Shown: in pieces, positions 62,371 through 64,000 of the stretch
Layout of the letters: the number at the start of each line of letters is the position of its first letter
How positions within the stretch are numbered: the stretch's first letter is position 1
Source: Halomonas piscis
GTDB taxonomy: Bacteria > Pseudomonadota > Gammaproteobacteria > Pseudomonadales > Halomonadaceae
Length of the DNA: 64,000 bases
Reading direction: 5' to 3'
Assembly: GCF_031886125.1 (NCBI RefSeq)
Contig: NZ_CP119391.1
Coordinates: 2,790,001 to 2,854,000 of the forward strand
Position numbers and translations under genes: made by a program
Notes under the pieces: generated by a model
The model's database searches: none
Told to the model about the DNA's origin: nothing
Seen by the model: the letters and a program-made list of their open reading frames with translations, nothing else

Positions 62371-62402
62371 GGCGGCCCTCCTTGTCAGGTCGGCATGCGG
62401 AT

Positions 62403-62442
62403 TACGCCCCGCCGCCGGCGCAGTGGCCGGCGGCGGGGCGTA
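62403..62442 (-). promoter_or_regulatory. Perfect 17-bp intercistronic hairpin between fdhC and fdhE
   Basis: TACGCCCCGCCGCCGGC and its exact complement flank a 6-nt loop. It lies 5 bp after the fdhC stop. The minus strand has no T tract after it, so mRNA protection or stability control of the fdhBC part is more likely than clean termination. Confidence 0.75.
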
Positions 62443-62447
62443 GCGTT

Positions 62448-63074
62448 TCAGCGCTCTTTCTTGCGCATTTTCTCATCGTGCCACAGAGGATGGTGCTTGC
62501 GCGCCCAGGCCTGGCTGACCTTGCCGTGAAGCATCGCGCCCACCGAGCCCTTGACCCAGATGGCAGCGTAGATGTGCACGATAATCGTCGTCACCAGCAC
62601 GAAAGCGGCGAAGGCGTGCAGCAGGCTGGCAAAGCGAATCAGCCCCACGGCAAAGGCGCCGCTGAAGTATTCGCGCCAGATCACGATCCCGGTCAGCAGC
62701 AGCACCGCAAGGCTTGCCACCAGCACCCAGAACAGCAGCTTCTGGCCGGCATTGTACTTGCCCACCTTCGGCAGCCTGTCGTCGCGCTTGGCCACGACGT
62801 CGCGCCACTGGCCGAGCCACTGGCGATCCCGGGGCTGAATGCGGTTGCGCCCGGCGAAGCGCCAGGCCATCAGCGCAAACAGCACGCTCATCGCCACGCC
62901 GATAAAGGGGTGGAGAATCCGCGTCCAGGGGCCGCCACCGAACAGGTGGCTAAGCCAGAATAGCGCCGGATGAAACAGCGCCAGCCCGGAAAGCGCCGCC
63001 AGTATGAACAGCAGCGCGACCGCCCAGTGATTGCTGCGCTCGTTGGCCGTATACCGCTGGATATCCCGTTTCAT
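62448..63074 (-). CDS. fdhC: Formate dehydrogenase cytochrome b556 subunit
   Basis: The gamma subunit of a membrane-bound formate dehydrogenase of the FdnI/FdoI type: 208 residues with four helices that bind two haems b and reduce quinone. Histidine-bearing segments are SNHWAVALLFILAALSG, LHPFIGVAMSVLFALMAW, LLHAFAAFVLVTTIIVHIYA. The start at 63074 is one base after the fdhB stop, with GGAGGG ahead of it; longer frames from 63179 overlap fdhB and are not real. Confidence 0.93.
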   Translation of the reverse strand: MKRDIQRYTANERSNHWAVALLFILAALSGLALFHPALFWLSHLFGGGPWTRILHPFIGVAMSVLFALMAWRFAGRNRIQPRDRQWLGQWRDVVAKRDDRLPKVGKYNAGQKLLFWVLVASLAVLLLTGIVIWREYFSGAFAVGLIRFASLLHAFAAFVLVTTIIVHIYAAIWVKGSVGAMLHGKVSQAWARKHHPLWHDEKMRKKER

Positions 63075-63075
63075 G

Positions 63076-63999
63076 TCAGTGCCCTCCTCGGTCAGCGTCG
63101 TGGCGCTCGTCACGCTCGGCGGCCACAGGCGGCGTCGCGTCGTCCACGTCGTCCTCCTCGACGCGGTTGGGGCCCACACGCACGTAGTGGAAGAAACCGG
63201 CGAGCGCCGTGGCGCCCATGGCCAGCATCGCCAGCGGCTTGGTCAGCCCCTTCCAGGCGCCGACCATCGGGCTGATGCTCGGATCCTCGGGCAGGCCGCT
63301 GTAAAGCCCCGGCTTGTCGGCGTGGTGCAGCACGTACATCACGTGGGTGCCGCCCACCCCCGCCGGATCGTAAAGCCCGGCGTTGTCAAATCCGCGCGAC
63401 TTGAGGTCGGCAATGCGTCCGTCGGCGTGCTCCTTCATGTCTTCCTTGGAGCCGAAGACGATGGCGCCGGTAGGGCAGGTTTTCACACAGGCCGGCTCCA
63501 GCCCCACGCTCACCCGGTCGGAGCACAGCGTACACTTGTACGCCTTGTTGTCCTTCTCGGAGAGGCGCGGCACGTCGAACGGACAGCCGGTGATGCAGTA
63601 GCCGCAGCCGATGCAGTTGTCCTGGTTGAAATCGACGATGCCGTTTGAGTACTGGATGATGGCGCCGGGGCTCGGGCAGGCCTCCAGGCAGCCCGGCTCG
63701 ACGCAGTGCATGCAGCCGTCCTTGCGAATCAGCCACTCCAGATCGCCCTCGTCGGTTTCGTGCTCGGCAAAGCGCATCACCGTCCAGGAATCGGCGGTGA
63801 GGTCGTCGGGGTTATCGTACACCCCGACGGTGCTGCCGATCTCGTCGCGCACTTCGTTCCACTCCATGCACGCCACCTGGCAGGCCTTGCAGCCGATGCA
63901 CACCGAGGTATCGATGAGCTTGGCCACGTCCAGCTGCTCGCGCACCGAGGGGCTGGGCGTGGTGGTGGCCGAACGCGCGATAACGTCTTGAGTCGCCAT
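63076..63999 (-). CDS. fdhB: Formate dehydrogenase iron-sulfur subunit
   Basis: The beta subunit of a respiratory formate dehydrogenase (FdnH/FdoH type), 307 residues. Four ferredoxin clusters are encoded: [42 protein letters not shown] and [22 protein letters not shown]-terminal membrane helix ([19 protein letters not shown]) anchors it. The ATG at 63999 is one base from the window edge; the catalytic, selenocysteine-containing alpha subunit should lie immediately to the right. Confidence 0.95.
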   Translation of the reverse strand: MATQDVIARSATTTPSPSVREQLDVAKLIDTSVCIGCKACQVACMEWNEVRDEIGSTVGVYDNPDDLTADSWTVMRFAEHETDEGDLEWLIRKDGCMHCVEPGCLEACPSPGAIIQYSNGIVDFNQDNCIGCGYCITGCPFDVPRLSEKDNKAYKCTLCSDRVSVGLEPACVKTCPTGAIVFGSKEDMKEHADGRIADLKSRGFDNAGLYDPAGVGGTHVMYVLHHADKPGLYSGLPEDPSISPMVGAWKGLTKPLAMLAMGATALAGFFHYVRVGPNRVEEDDVDDATPPVAAERDERHDADRGGH

Positions 64000-64000
64000 A

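Noticed and set aside
1..64000. CRISPR arrays, rRNA genes or prophage genes
   Set aside because: No regularly spaced repeats, rRNA sequence or phage structural genes were seen on reading the window.

Overview
The window looks like a chromosomal segment of a GC-rich, halotolerant, facultatively denitrifying gammaproteobacterium, probably a Halomonas-type member of the Halomonadaceae. The case rests on gene content and base composition: an ectoine synthase homologue, a complete nitric oxide reductase cluster, a selenocysteine-linked formate dehydrogenase cluster and a TRAP transporter. Species cannot be set from the sequence alone.

Region 1 (1-6.7 kb) is a complete type I Wadjet anti-plasmid system, jetA-jetB-jetC-jetD, translationally coupled from jetB onward. 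Region 2 (6.7-31.6 kb) is an accessory catabolic island. It holds a LysR regulator, an M20-type N-carbamoyl amino acid/allantoate amidohydrolase, a sodium:solute symporter, a YtcJ-type amidohydrolase, a CobW-like GTPase, a DUF488 protein, a solitary ectoine synthase, a TRAP transporter, an Asp/Glu/hydantoin racemase homologue, a GntR/FCD regulator, an SDR epimerase, an allophanate-hydrolase-related protein and a dihydropyrimidinase/hydantoinase. Together these suggest uptake and hydrolysis of a hydantoin, ureide or dihydropyrimidine-like compound.

The island is broken up by mobile DNA whose ends and target duplications can be read directly. There is an IS1380 element, two independently inserted ISL3 elements (one exactly at the IS1380 edge, one inside dctP), and an IS1182 element containing an IS3-type element that itself contains an IS4-type element. 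Fossil fragments of a jetC-like gene and of a second GntR gene lie beside the insertions.

Region 3 (31.6-46.6 kb) is ordinary chromosome: a NimT/NimR-like efflux pair, a PACE exporter, a haloacid dehalogenase, two zinc-type/quinone oxidoreductases, a phospholipase D-like protein, a POT peptide transporter, CsbD, an aldo/keto reductase, DUF3565, arsenic resistance (arsB plus a fused arsR-arsC) and small exported proteins.

Region 4 (46.7-57.8 kb) is for nitric oxide metabolism. norE and norF follow a DUF4870-type membrane protein and converge on norC-norB-norQ-norD plus a small membrane protein. The norC promoter has a perfect FNR/Dnr-type box near -41.5, a TATAAT -10 and an NsrR-type inverted repeat over the start point. 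A cytochrome P450 with a MarR regulator, a Yip1-like protein, nnrS, a DsrE-like protein and a GcvH-like protein follow. Region 5 (58-64 kb) reads leftward as fdhB-fdhC-fdhE-selA-selB-selC: the electron-transfer subunits of a respiratory formate dehydrogenase, its FdhE factor and the selenocysteine insertion machinery including the tRNA. The catalytic subunit should lie just past the right edge.
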